Shown: positions 17,154 through 26,176 of the stretch, in pieces
Position numbering within the stretch: the stretch's first letter is position 1
Layout: each line of letters opens with the position of its first letter
Notes under the pieces: model-generated
The model's input: only the letters and a program-made list of their open reading frames with translations
Databases searched by the model: none
Told to the model about the DNA's origin: nothing
Program-made: the position numbers and the translations under genes
Assembly: GCA_963665785.1 (NCBI GenBank)
Contig: OY762456.1
Location: 2,790,001 to 2,854,000, forward strand
Source: UBA7455 sp026713185
GTDB lineage: Bacteria; Pseudomonadota; Gammaproteobacteria; Pseudomonadales; Azotimanducaceae
Reading direction: 5' to 3'
Length of the DNA stretch: 64,000 nt

Positions 17154-18431
17154 CTAGAACTCGATAGCGGTCAAACCTCCCATATACGACTGCAAAATCT
17201 GTGGTACGCGCACAGTACCGTCCTCCTGCTGATAATTTTCTAAAATAGCGATCAGAGTACGCCCGATCGCCAGTCCGGAGCCGTTCAGCGTGTGAAGTAA
17301 TTCCGGTCTTCCGGTATCCGGGTTCCTCCATCTGGCTTGCATACGACGCGCCTGAAAATCAAGGAAGTTACTGCAAGATGAAATTTCGCGATACCTTTCC
17401 TGTCCAGGCAACCAGACTTCCAGGTCATAGGTTTTTGCCGCAGAAAAACCCAGATCACCGCTACAGAGATTGACAACACGATACGGCAGGGAGAGTTTCT
17501 GTAGAATCACCTCTGCGTGACCGGTGAGTTCCTCCAGAGCCTTCCATGAATCATCCGGCTTGACCATCTGCACCAGTTCCACCTTTTCAAACTGATGCTG
17601 ACGAATCATTCCCCTGGTATCTTTACCGTAACTGCCTGCTTCACTACGAAAGCATGGACTATGGCATACATACTTCAGAGGCATGTCATCTGACGGAATG
17701 ATTTCGTCTCTTACGATATTGGTAACCGGTATTTCCGCAGTGGGAATCAGATATAAATCACGTTCATCCCGTAACTTGAACAGGTCTTCCTCGAATTTGG
17801 GCAATTGACCTGTACCCAGCAGAGATGCCCGATTAACAATAAATGGCACATAGATCTCACTGTATCCATGCTCTTCGGTATGAATATCCAGCATATACTG
17901 GATCAGTGCCCGGTGCAGGCGCGCCAACTGGCCATTGAGAACGGCAAATCGTGATCCTGTTATTTTCGCGGCAACTTCAAGATCAAGCAGTTTACCGTTG
18001 TGGGTAAGATCCACATGGTCCCTGGGTTCAAAGTTGAAATGTGTTCGATCACCCCAACTTCTGACCAGTTGGTTTTGCGAATCATCTTCACCGGCAGGCA
18101 CAGAGGTGTCCGGCAGGTTCGGAATAGACAGGGTGATGTCACTGATTTCCCGTTGAATTGATTCCAGTTTTCCCTTCTGACCGTCCAGTTGATCACCAAT
18201 GGCAGCAACTTCCTGCAGCAGAGGCTCGATGTCCCCACCTTCAGTCTTGGTTCTACCGATCTCTCTTGACCTTTTTTTGCGTTCAGCCTGCAGGTTCTCA
18301 GTGGCAGTCTGTAGTTCTTTCCGCTGTCGCTCTAATGAGTCAAACCGGGAGACATCCAGATTGAATTCCCTGAGTCTCAATCGTTCGACAACCATGGCAA
18401 GGTCATTTCTGAGCAGTTTTGGATCAAGCAT
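17154..18431 (-). CDS. serS: seryl-tRNA synthetase
   Basis: 425 residues, class II aminoacyl-tRNA synthetase charging tRNA-Ser. The N-terminal 110 residues form the long antiparallel coiled-coil arm (LERQRKELQTATENLQAERKKR). Class II motif 2 is FRSEAGSYGKDTRGMIRQHQ and motif 3 is NGSGLAIGRTLIAILEN. The start MLDPKLLRND is the usual SerS N-terminus; the frame continues ten codons upstream without matching the family. Between rarA and cysG, as in Pseudomonas, but without crcB between rarA and serS. Confidence 0.97.
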   Translation of the reverse strand: MLDPKLLRNDLAMVVERLRLREFNLDVSRFDSLERQRKELQTATENLQAERKKRSREIGRTKTEGGDIEPLLQEVAAIGDQLDGQKGKLESIQREISDITLSIPNLPDTSVPAGEDDSQNQLVRSWGDRTHFNFEPRDHVDLTHNGKLLDLEVAAKITGSRFAVLNGQLARLHRALIQYMLDIHTEEHGYSEIYVPFIVNRASLLGTGQLPKFEEDLFKLRDERDLYLIPTAEIPVTNIVRDEIIPSDDMPLKYVCHSPCFRSEAGSYGKDTRGMIRQHQFEKVELVQMVKPDDSWKALEELTGHAEVILQKLSLPYRVVNLCSGDLGFSAAKTYDLEVWLPGQERYREISSCSNFLDFQARRMQARWRNPDTGRPELLHTLNGSGLAIGRTLIAILENYQQEDGTVRVPQILQSYMGGLTAIEF

Positions 18432-18538
18432 TGCAGTGTAAGGTTTGTGAAAAGGCGGCAATGTTATCAGCAGTTAACCCGTCATACGAGTCAAATTGTC
18501 GATTGGTGAATGACCCGGTGGATACAACAGTCTGTTGT

Positions 18539-19873
18539 TCATTCATCAGCGGGCTTATTCCTGTAGCGCCGGGACCTGCTCTCCCTGTTGAGTTTTCTGA
18601 GCCGCGCCAGCTTTTCTCCTATACGAATTTCAAGCCCTCTGGACACCGGAAAATAGTATTCACTGCCGTCAAGCTGTTCCGGGAAATACGATTCTCCGGG
18701 GACAAAGGCATCATCATGATCGTGTGCATACTGATATTCTTTTCCGTAGCCCATCTTCTTCATCATCCCGGTAGGTGCATTTCTGAGATGCATGGGGACC
18801 TCAAAGGAATCATTGGATTGTACCGCCTGCCGAGCCCTGGACAATGCCGTGTACACCGCATTACTCTTCGCCGCAGTGGCCATATAGACAATTGCCTGTG
18901 CAATAGCGAGTTCACCTTCGGGACTGCCGAGTCTTTCCTGAACATCCCAGCCATTCAACGCAAGCTGAAGAGCACGAGGATCAGCATTTCCAATATCCTC
19001 CGATGCCATGCGAACTGCCCGGCGGGCGATGTACAGAGGATCACATCCCCCATCAAGCATCCGGGCAAACCAGTACAGTGCGGCATCAGGAGAGGAACCT
19101 CGTACGGATTTGTGCAAAGCCGATATCTGCTCATAAAAAATATCACCGCCTTTATCAAATCGTCTTATATCCGAATCAAGCACTTCCAGGAGAATGTCAC
19201 TGTCCAGGCGTTCTGCAGCAAGATCAGAAGCTATTTCCAGCAGATTCAATGCCCGGCGCGCATCTCCATCGGCTGCCCTGGCCAGTATTTTCAGGAATCC
19301 ATCTTCAAGCTGAAACTGTCTCTCGGACAGAACAGAATCCAGTGACAGCGCACGTTCCAGTACCAGAACAAGTTGATCCAAATCCATTGATTGCAGCTTG
19401 TAGGTACGCGCTCGGGACAACAGGGCGTTGTTTAATTCAAAGGATGGATTTTCGGTAGTTGCTCCCACAAATATTACCGTACCCTCCTCCACATGGGGTA
19501 AAAACGCGTCCTGCTGTGCCTTGTTGAATCGATGTGCCTCATCCACAAAAAGCAGCGTCTTCCGACCACTGGTAGAGCGATGCTGTTTCGCTGTTGCAAT
19601 GGCGCTACGGATATCCTTGACACCCGCCAATACTGCGGAAATAGCCTCAAAATGAACATCGCACAACTCCGCCAGCATCCTTGCCAGGGTTGTTTTGCCT
19701 ACTCCAGGGGGTCCCCACAGAATCATGGAATGCAATGTCGATGATTCAATCGCTTGACGTAACGGCTTTCCTGACGCCAGCAAATGATCCTGACCGACAA
19801 AATCATCCAGACTGCGCGGACGCATTCTTGCAGCGAGTGGCTGGTAAGCCGGAGGATCATCAAACAGGGACAT
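18539..19873 (-). CDS. rarA: replication-associated recombination protein RarA (AAA+ ATPase)
   Basis: 444 residues. RarA (MgsA) is a clamp-loader-like AAA+ ATPase acting at stalled replication forks. Walker A is GPPGVGKTTLA (about residues 53-63), Walker B LLFVDEAHRFNKAQQDAFLP, sensor 1 FVGATTENPSFELNNALLSRA. The C-terminal tetramerisation part contains YWFARMLDGGCDPLYIARR and MASEDIGNADPRAL, typical of the family. It lies 32 bp downstream of lolA on the same strand. Confidence 0.96.
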   Translation of the reverse strand: MSLFDDPPAYQPLAARMRPRSLDDFVGQDHLLASGKPLRQAIESSTLHSMILWGPPGVGKTTLARMLAELCDVHFEAISAVLAGVKDIRSAIATAKQHRSTSGRKTLLFVDEAHRFNKAQQDAFLPHVEEGTVIFVGATTENPSFELNNALLSRARTYKLQSMDLDQLVLVLERALSLDSVLSERQFQLEDGFLKILARAADGDARRALNLLEIASDLAAERLDSDILLEVLDSDIRRFDKGGDIFYEQISALHKSVRGSSPDAALYWFARMLDGGCDPLYIARRAVRMASEDIGNADPRALQLALNGWDVQERLGSPEGELAIAQAIVYMATAAKSNAVYTALSRARQAVQSNDSFEVPMHLRNAPTGMMKKMGYGKEYQYAHDHDDAFVPGESYFPEQLDGSEYYFPVSRGLEIRIGEKLARLRKLNRESRSRRYRNKPADE

Positions 19874-19905
19874 TTATGGGCTTCATGATTAACCTTGTGA
19901 AAATT

Positions 19906-20532
19906 TTAATGAATATCGTTAACAGCCCTCTGATCAACCACATCAACGCCATCCGGCGCCATGAATTTGAACAACGCCGGTGTCAACGGTGCGTTGAGTC
20001 TTGGGTTCTGAAAGGTAATCTCCGTAATCTGGTCCATCGCATCAACTATCACAATAGAGTCAGGAACATCATCGGTGAAAACGAGCGTCATGGATTGAAA
20101 AACCTGCTGGTCGGTCTGTGGCTTCAGATAAAAAACCTCTGATTCTTCATCGGCAAAAGTGTTGATTGTGTATGTCTGCTGCAGTTCTTCTGCCGTACCT
20201 GAAAACAGCAATATGGGAAACTTCAGCATATCCTGTTCCAGAGAACTGATGACCAGTTGCTCAAGGTCCGCTTCATAATTCCAGAATACGTTACCATCAG
20301 AGACCAGTACCTGTTCCCATGGGCTGGTGGTAACAATCCGGAAACGATTCGGTTTCGCCAGCCACAACTCCCCCAGATAAATCTCCGGGTCCTGGCTGGA
20401 TTGCTGCACAAATGTTGAATGCAGGGATTCAAATACAGATAGTTTTTGATACAGCAGATCGCTGTTGTCGGCGCTGGTACTGCCAACAGTCAGTGACAGC
20501 AGCAACAACAGGGTTTTAGTCAGGCGGAGCAT
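19906..20532 (-). CDS. lolA: outer-membrane lipoprotein carrier protein LolA
   Basis: 208 residues. LolA is the periplasmic chaperone that shuttles lipoproteins from LolCDE to LolB. A signal peptide is clear (MLRLTKTLLLLLSLTVGSTSA, cleavage about residue 21). The mature part shows the LolA pattern: FVQQSSQDPEIYLGELWLAKPNRFRI and WEQVLVSDGNVFWNYEADLEQ. The ATG at 20532 lies inside the end of ftsK (17-bp overlap), implying translational coupling; the ftsK-lolA-rarA order is conserved in gammaproteobacteria. Confidence 0.93.
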   Translation of the reverse strand: MLRLTKTLLLLLSLTVGSTSADNSDLLYQKLSVFESLHSTFVQQSSQDPEIYLGELWLAKPNRFRIVTTSPWEQVLVSDGNVFWNYEADLEQLVISSLEQDMLKFPILLFSGTAEELQQTYTINTFADEESEVFYLKPQTDQQVFQSMTLVFTDDVPDSIVIVDAMDQITEITFQNPRLNAPLTPALFKFMAPDGVDVVDQRAVNDIH

Positions 20533-22843
20533 TGGCCAGCACTTCCCGCGAGCCATTTGAATTCATTTCACTGACAACGCCGGTCTTTTCCATAGTTTCA
20601 ATCATGCGAGCTGCACGGTTATAGCCTATTCTGAGTTTACGTTGTACAGCAGAAATGGAAGGTCTGCGGCTCTCGGTAACAAAGACGACTGCTTCATCGT
20701 ACAGTGGATCCACTTCCCCGTCGTCATCCGATGCTCCGGTGCGGTCCCCTGGCGCCCCCTGCAGGACCTCGGCATCGGTGCGTTGCTCCAGAATCGTGTC
20801 AAGGTAATTTGACCCTCCGAGTTCACGCCAGTTCGCAACGACTCTATTCACTTCCTCATCATCGACGAATGCACCATGCACTCGCATTGGCAATGCCGCT
20901 CCCGCCGGCAGATACAACATATCGCCATGCCCGAGAAGCTGCTCCGCACCACCCTGATCCAGAACGGTCCTGGAATCAACCTTTGAGGATACCTGGAATC
21001 CTATTCGGGTTGGTATATTTGCCTTGATCAATCCTGTGATCACATCCACTGATGGACGCTGGGTGGCAAGAATGAGATGAATGCCGGCTGCACGTGCTTT
21101 CTGTGCGATGCGGGCTATGAGTTGTTCAACCTTCTTGCCGACCAACATCATCATGTCGGCAAGTTCATCAATCACCACGACGATGTAAGGCAGGGATTCC
21201 AGATGAGGCGCCTCCTGATCTTCTGCCGACAGTAGTGGGTCAGGCTGCCATAGCGGATCAATTAACGGCTCTCCTGACTTTTCAGAGTCTTGGACCTTAC
21301 GGTTAAATCCAGACATGCTACGAACACCTAATGCCGCCATCAATCGATATCGTCTTTCCATCTCTGCTATACACCAGCGCAGAGCGTTACTGGCATCATT
21401 CATATCCGTAACGACAGGCGTCAGCAGATGTGGAATCCCTTCATAGACTGCCAGTTCCAGCATTTTCGGGTCTATCATGATCAGCCGGACAGTTTCCGGC
21501 GGCGCCTTGAATAGAATTGACAGAATCATGGCATTCAAGGCGACTGATTTACCGGAGCCGGTAGTACCTGCAACAAGAAGGTGGGGCATTTTGTACAAAT
21601 CGACCACTACCGGAGCACCGGAGATATCCTGACCGAGCGCCAGCGTCAGCGGTGATGTGGATAAATCATAGGCCTTTGAGTTCAGGACCTCGCTCAATTT
21701 CACAATACAGCGATCCATATTGGGCATTTCAATACCTACAACAGGCTTGCCCGGTACCACTTCAACAACCCTGACACTGATCACCGACAGGGATCTGGCG
21801 AGGTCCTTGGCCAGTCCTGATATCCGGCTGACTTTTACCCCGGGAGCAGGTTGGATTTCAAATCGGGTAATCACCGGACCAGGTAAAACGGAGACTACTT
21901 TTGCTTCTATGCCGTAATCCTTGAGCTTCAACTCCAGCATCTGCGACATTGCATGCAGGTCAGAATCCGAATAGCCTTTTTCATCATCGGGGTCAGCCGC
22001 ATCCAGCAGATTCAGAGCCGGCAGGCTGCCCACTGTTTCAATCTTGAACAGACTACCCTGACTTTCCCGGTAAACACGCTGACTCAGCTCACCATGGGGC
22101 ACATCAGGCGGTTCGATGACCACATCGGGACGTTGCTGCTCCACCTTGATATGTTTCATCAGTGACTTGCGACGGTCTTTCGTTGTCCTTCTAACCTCGT
22201 TTCGTTCTTTATATTGTTGCCAAAACCGATGACAAATCGCCATCACCCTGTCAATAACACCCAGGAAAACCGATCCGGTAGCATCCATCAGCGATAACCA
22301 GGACAAACCGGTTAACGCGGTTATACCAAAGAGAAAAACCGCCAACAGAATCAAAGTAGTTCCCACATGGCTGAATCCAGGAACCATCCATGCAATCAAT
22401 TCAGCGCCGACAACACCGCCACTACCTTCCCTGAGATCCAACCCGGAGGTGTAAAAGTGCAATGTGGCAAGTCCGGCGCCTGCAATCAACGTCAGCATGA
22501 GCCCCATCAAACGAAATGACAGCATCTGCCAGTTGAAAACCTCCCATACCCGTTCGCGGAACATCTGCCAGACCTGATAAACCAGTACCATGGGGAAGAC
22601 GAAAGCGAGATATCCGAAAATCAACAGAAACACATCGGCGATCCACGCTCCAGTCCTGCCAACCAGGTTTTTAACCTCCTCATCAGTACCGGTGTAAGCC
22701 CATCCCGGATCACCGGGATCAAAACTGAACAGCGCAAGACACAGGTACAGAGAAACTGCCACCAGTCCTATCAGTGCCCCTTCACGCAGTCTGGATAAAA
22801 AAGAGCTTGTATGAAGTTTGGATGTGGTTTTCATCTTTGCCAT
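20516..22843 (-). CDS. ftsK: DNA translocase FtsK
   Basis: 775 residues. Septal DNA pump that resolves chromosome dimers with XerCD. N-terminal domain with four to five membrane helices (residues 20-185), a short linker, then the motor: Walker A GTTGSGKSVALNAM, Walker B VVVIDELADMMM, RAAGIHLILATQRPSVDVITG. The C-terminal winged helix (gamma domain) that reads KOPS is DEAVVFVTESRRPSISAVQR to the end. The linker is short, as in Pseudomonas-type FtsK rather than E. coli. Start uncertain among two ATGs (22843, 22834) and an upstream TTG; no good ribosome binding site distinguishes them. Confidence 0.96.
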   Translation of the reverse strand: MAKMKTTSKLHTSSFLSRLREGALIGLVAVSLYLCLALFSFDPGDPGWAYTGTDEEVKNLVGRTGAWIADVFLLIFGYLAFVFPMVLVYQVWQMFRERVWEVFNWQMLSFRLMGLMLTLIAGAGLATLHFYTSGLDLREGSGGVVGAELIAWMVPGFSHVGTTLILLAVFLFGITALTGLSWLSLMDATGSVFLGVIDRVMAICHRFWQQYKERNEVRRTTKDRRKSLMKHIKVEQQRPDVVIEPPDVPHGELSQRVYRESQGSLFKIETVGSLPALNLLDAADPDDEKGYSDSDLHAMSQMLELKLKDYGIEAKVVSVLPGPVITRFEIQPAPGVKVSRISGLAKDLARSLSVISVRVVEVVPGKPVVGIEMPNMDRCIVKLSEVLNSKAYDLSTSPLTLALGQDISGAPVVVDLYKMPHLLVAGTTGSGKSVALNAMILSILFKAPPETVRLIMIDPKMLELAVYEGIPHLLTPVVTDMNDASNALRWCIAEMERRYRLMAALGVRSMSGFNRKVQDSEKSGEPLIDPLWQPDPLLSAEDQEAPHLESLPYIVVVIDELADMMMLVGKKVEQLIARIAQKARAAGIHLILATQRPSVDVITGLIKANIPTRIGFQVSSKVDSRTVLDQGGAEQLLGHGDMLYLPAGAALPMRVHGAFVDDEEVNRVVANWRELGGSNYLDTILEQRTDAEVLQGAPGDRTGASDDDGEVDPLYDEAVVFVTESRRPSISAVQRKLRIGYNRAARMIETMEKTGVVSEMNSNGSREVLANAPPD

Positions 22844-23004
22844 CGATAATGCCAAATATTGATATTGATCAATTTCTTACATCATTAAACGAGAAATAAC
22901 TTCTACACGATCGTTATTCTTTCAAATTTACCATTTGACAGACAAAAACGCTATAAAAGCCTTCAGCCTGTCGGATTTTTCTGACAGGAATTCCTGGTAT
23001 CTTC

Positions 23005-23046
23005 TATTCCAACGATGTGCACTACTATTCCAATGATGTGCACTAC
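23005..23046. repeat. 21-bp tandem direct repeat with GTGCAC palindromes
   Basis: Two adjacent copies of TATTCCAAYGATGTGCACTAC differ at one base. Each contains the palindrome GTGCAC. The 21-bp period places the copies on the same DNA face, two helical turns apart. They lie 50 bp before the PA4642-family/trxB genes, and a CCTGTC/GACAGG inverted repeat lies just upstream (22967-22988). Possible operator for a dimeric regulator. Confidence 0.6.
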
Positions 23047-23095
23047 GGTATTATTGGCAATGGTCTAATATACAGCTTCAGGTTCAGGTATAACT

Positions 23096-23380
23096 ATGGC
23101 AGGTCCTTCCCAACCCCAGGTTCTTGACGAAGTCTGGGATGACGAACGTATCCGGAGCTTTCTGGATATTGAGTCCTACGGCATCGAATCTCAAGACTTT
23201 CATATCCTTCTGAAAGCCTACCGGGGCATGCGTGCATCTGACTTTGCAAGGTTTCTGGTTTTTTTCAAGGAAGCCGGTCGAGACCTTGATGCGCGGGACC
23301 CGGCGGGTAGGACACTCTGGCAGATTGTAGAAACCCATCGTCACGGCAAACCTTTTCTGGCAGCCAGAAAACAGATTTGA
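23096..23380 (+). CDS. PA4642-family small protein
   Basis: 94 residues, acidic, soluble. The pattern IRSFLDIESYGIESQDFHILLKAYRGMRASDFARFLVFFKEAGRDLDARDPAG matches the small gammaproteobacterial family named after PA4642: the DFHILxKAYRG and FVEAGRDLDAR-type segments are diagnostic. The function is unknown. It is transcribed towards trxB and ends about 30 bp before it, so the two are probably cotranscribed from the region with the 21-bp tandem repeat. Confidence 0.72.
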   Translation: MAGPSQPQVLDEVWDDERIRSFLDIESYGIESQDFHILLKAYRGMRASDFARFLVFFKEAGRDLDARDPAGRTLWQIVETHRHGKPFLAARKQI

Positions 23381-23412
23381 CCCAGTCAAGAGGCTGCAAA
23401 ACGGAAAATTAC

Positions 23413-24393
23413 ATGAAGGAAAATCAGAACAATCGGACCCCCGGGGACCCGGCGCCAGTACATCACAAACTGATCATCCTGGGTTCGGGACCTGCAGGAT
23501 ATTCCGCAGCAATCTACGCTGCCAGGGCAAATCTTGATCCGGTTGTGATCACCGGCCTGGAAACAGGTGGTCAACTGACCACAACAACAGACGTTGACAA
23601 CTGGCCCGGTGATGTAACGGGATTGCAGGGTCCTGATCTTATGGTCAGGATGCAGGAGCATGCAGAACGCTTTGATACCAGAGTGATATCCGATCATATC
23701 CATAGGGTAGAACTGGACCAGACACCTTACCGTCTGCATGGTGATGACGCTGTGTACACTTGTGATGCCATCATCATTGCAACAGGAGCATCCGCAAGAT
23801 ATCTCGGTCTCGAATCAGAAGAAGCCTTCAAGGGTAAGGGGGTCAGTGCCTGTGCCACCTGCGATGGTTTTTTTTACAGAAAGCAGAAAGTGGCAGTGAT
23901 CGGTGGCGGCAATACCGCGTTGGAAGAAGCCCTGTATCTGGCCAACATCGCCTCTGAGGTAACCATGGTCCACCGGCGTGACAAATTCCGGGGAGAAAAA
24001 ATTCTACAGGACCGTGTTATGGAAAAGGAGAACATCACCATTCTGTGGGATCATGTACTCGATGAGGTACTTGGCGATGATATGGGGGTTACGGGTATTC
24101 GTGTCAGTCATGTCACCACTGGAGACAAAACCACCCTCCCTGTAATGGGTGTTTTTATCGCCATTGGCCATACGCCCAATACTGATATCTTTGCGGACCA
24201 ACTGGATATGGAGAATGGCTATATCAAGATCAAATCCGGACTTGATGGAAACTGCACCGCCACCAGTCTGCCCGGGGTTTTTGCCGCTGGAGATGTCGCC
24301 GATCAAATTTACCGTCAGGCAGTAACCTCCGCCGGTTTTGGCTGTATGGCTGCCCTGGACGCGGAAAAGTACCTTGATTCCCGGGAAATCTGA
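23413..24393 (+). CDS. trxB: thioredoxin reductase
   Basis: 326 residues. Flavoenzyme passing electrons from NADPH to thioredoxin. FAD-binding GSGPAGYSAAIYAARANL, redox-active CATC in GVSACATCDGFFYR, NADPH-binding GGGNTALEEALYLANIASEV and the second FAD motif GVFAAGDVADQIYRQAVTSAG are all present. The ATG at 23413 gives the family-typical length; the frame opens with a TTG 12 codons earlier. First of a trxB-aat-bpt-infA run found in many gammaproteobacteria. Confidence 0.96.
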   Translation: MKENQNNRTPGDPAPVHHKLIILGSGPAGYSAAIYAARANLDPVVITGLETGGQLTTTTDVDNWPGDVTGLQGPDLMVRMQEHAERFDTRVISDHIHRVELDQTPYRLHGDDAVYTCDAIIIATGASARYLGLESEEAFKGKGVSACATCDGFFYRKQKVAVIGGGNTALEEALYLANIASEVTMVHRRDKFRGEKILQDRVMEKENITILWDHVLDEVLGDDMGVTGIRVSHVTTGDKTTLPVMGVFIAIGHTPNTDIFADQLDMENGYIKIKSGLDGNCTATSLPGVFAAGDVADQIYRQAVTSAGFGCMAALDAEKYLDSREI

Positions 24394-24402
24394 ATAGCAA
24401 CC

Positions 24403-25113
24403 ATGTCCCCGATACCTGTATTATCCCGGGGTAATCTGGAATTTCCAAAACTTGACAACGCCCTTCACCATCCCAATGGATTGATCGCCGCCGGAGGTGA
24501 TTTGTCCACAGACAGACTGATTGCAGCCTATTCACAAGGCATATTCCCCTGGTATGAAGAGGGATGCCCCATCCTGTGGTGGTCTCCAGACCCTCGTGCA
24601 GTCATGTTTCCCGATAATTTCAGGATCAGCCGTAGTCTGGGCAGATTGTTAAGGCAGAATCGATTCGAGGTCACTTTGAACACGGACTTTAATGCGGTTA
24701 TCAAGGCATGCAGTGGAACCAGGAGAAACAGCAGTGGAACCTGGATAACTCCCGAGATGAAGGATGCCTATATGGCTCTGCATGGAATTGGTGTGGCCCA
24801 CTCTGTCGAGTGTTATCTGGAGGGGAAACTGGCAGGGGGATTATATGGTATTGGTCTTGGTCGGCTGTTTTTTGGAGAATCAATGTTCTATCGTGAACAA
24901 AATGCCTCAAAAGTCGCCTTCGCTCATCTTGCAAGTCTGTTAACGGCGCAGAAATGTCCTCTGATCGACTGTCAAATCAGTAATCCACACCTGCAGTCGC
25001 TGGGTGCAACATCGATATCGCGTAAACGCTATGCTGAGTATCTGGCCCGGTACATCACGCCAAATAAGGCTATCGACTGGCTTGCACTGCCAACAAGACT
25101 TCCACCGTGGTAA
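24403..25113 (+). CDS. aat: leucyl/phenylalanyl-tRNA-protein transferase
   Basis: 236 residues. Transfers Leu or Phe from tRNA to N-terminal Lys/Arg of proteins, producing N-degrons for ClpS/ClpAP, both encoded a few genes downstream. Family motifs: NPHGLIAAGGDLS-like (HHPNGLIAAGGDLS), YSQGIFPWYEEGCPILWWSPDPRAVMFP, YGIGLGRLFFGESMFYRE and LIDCQISNPHLQSLGA. It starts 10 bp after trxB. Confidence 0.96.
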   Translation: MSPIPVLSRGNLEFPKLDNALHHPNGLIAAGGDLSTDRLIAAYSQGIFPWYEEGCPILWWSPDPRAVMFPDNFRISRSLGRLLRQNRFEVTLNTDFNAVIKACSGTRRNSSGTWITPEMKDAYMALHGIGVAHSVECYLEGKLAGGLYGIGLGRLFFGESMFYREQNASKVAFAHLASLLTAQKCPLIDCQISNPHLQSLGATSISRKRYAEYLARYITPNKAIDWLALPTRLPPW

Positions 25114-25142
25114 GGTAATCATGAAAAACGCAGAGGATTCCC

Positions 25143-25853
25143 GTGACCTCATTATCCGAACTCCGGTTTTTTACAACTCCGGAGCATGAATGCAGTTATC
25201 TGCAGGGCAAGCAGGCTCTCACATTATTTGCAGACCCGTTGGCGCTGATCGATACGGAACTTTATTCATCACTGTCCAGGGCAGGTTTTCGGCGCAGTGG
25301 AGTGCACATTTATCGACCATATTGCCAAACCTGTTCCGCCTGTGTCCCAATTCGCATACCGGTGGCAAAATTTAAACCTCACAGGCGGCACAAACGGGTC
25401 TGGAAACTGAACAGAGACATGGTGGTGGATTGTATCCCTCCTTCCGTGACTCCGGAATACTACACTCTCTACGAACGTTACATTAATGCACGTCACGCTG
25501 ACGGCGACATGTATCCACCCGATAAAACCCAGTTTGAATCATTTCTGGTGGAAGGCAGACCTGAAACAAAATTTTTTGAATTTCGTGAGCATGGGAAACT
25601 GATCGCAGTCACTGTAGCAGACAGGATTCTGGATGGTCATTCCGCGATATATACCTTTTTTGATCCGGATCATTCGGACCAGAGTCCGGGTGTTTTTGCC
25701 ATACTGTGGTTGATTGAAGAGACAACACGGCTCACACTCGACTATTTATACCTCGGCTACTGGATAAAGCAGTGCCGTAAGATGAGTTACAAAGTGGAGT
25801 ACAAACCTTTCGAACTGTATATCAACAATCACTGGATATCAGTAACGCGGTAA
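25143..25853 (+). CDS. bpt: aspartate/glutamate leucyltransferase (Bpt/Ate)
   Basis: 236 residues, often annotated as arginyltransferase. Bacterial Bpt attaches Leu to N-terminal Asp or Glu, feeding the same ClpS/ClpAP N-degron pathway as Aat upstream. The N-terminal cysteines (HECSYLQGKQA and YCQTCSACVPIRIPV) and the C-terminal LDYLYLGYWIKQCRKMSYKVEYKPFELY are family hallmarks. The start is GTG, 29 bp after aat. Confidence 0.95.
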   Translation: MTSLSELRFFTTPEHECSYLQGKQALTLFADPLALIDTELYSSLSRAGFRRSGVHIYRPYCQTCSACVPIRIPVAKFKPHRRHKRVWKLNRDMVVDCIPPSVTPEYYTLYERYINARHADGDMYPPDKTQFESFLVEGRPETKFFEFREHGKLIAVTVADRILDGHSAIYTFFDPDHSDQSPGVFAILWLIEETTRLTLDYLYLGYWIKQCRKMSYKVEYKPFELYINNHWISVTR

Positions 25854-25953
25854 CCCGACACCTTTGTTGATTCCTGAGCGACAACCCAATGAAACTGGCA
25901 CTTGAGAATATTTTCAGGCAAAATCCGCCGTTTACGGCTTTTCGAGGAGTTTA

Positions 25954-26169
25954 ATGGCTAAGGAAGATCAGATTCAGATGACCGGGACTGTCATCGACAC
26001 CCTGCCCAATACCATGTTCAGAGTTGAACTGGAAAATGGGCATACTGTGATCGCACACATATCCGGCAAGATGCGCAAGAACTACATTAAAATACTAACC
26101 GGAGATACTGTTCAGGTGGAACTGACCCCGTATGACCTGACCAAAGGCAGAATAACCTTCAGGGAATAA
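25954..26169 (+). CDS. infA: translation initiation factor IF-1
   Basis: 71 residues, a single S1-like OB fold. Nearly canonical IF-1: MAKEDQIQMTGTVIDTLPNTMFRVELENGH and GKMRKNYIKILTGDTV. Binds the ribosomal A site with IF-2 and IF-3. A GAGGAG lies at good distance before the ATG. It is convergent with clpA, with only 7 bp between the stop codons. Confidence 0.98.
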   Translation: MAKEDQIQMTGTVIDTLPNTMFRVELENGHTVIAHISGKMRKNYIKILTGDTVQVELTPYDLTKGRITFRE

Positions 26170-26176
26170 CCGGCAT

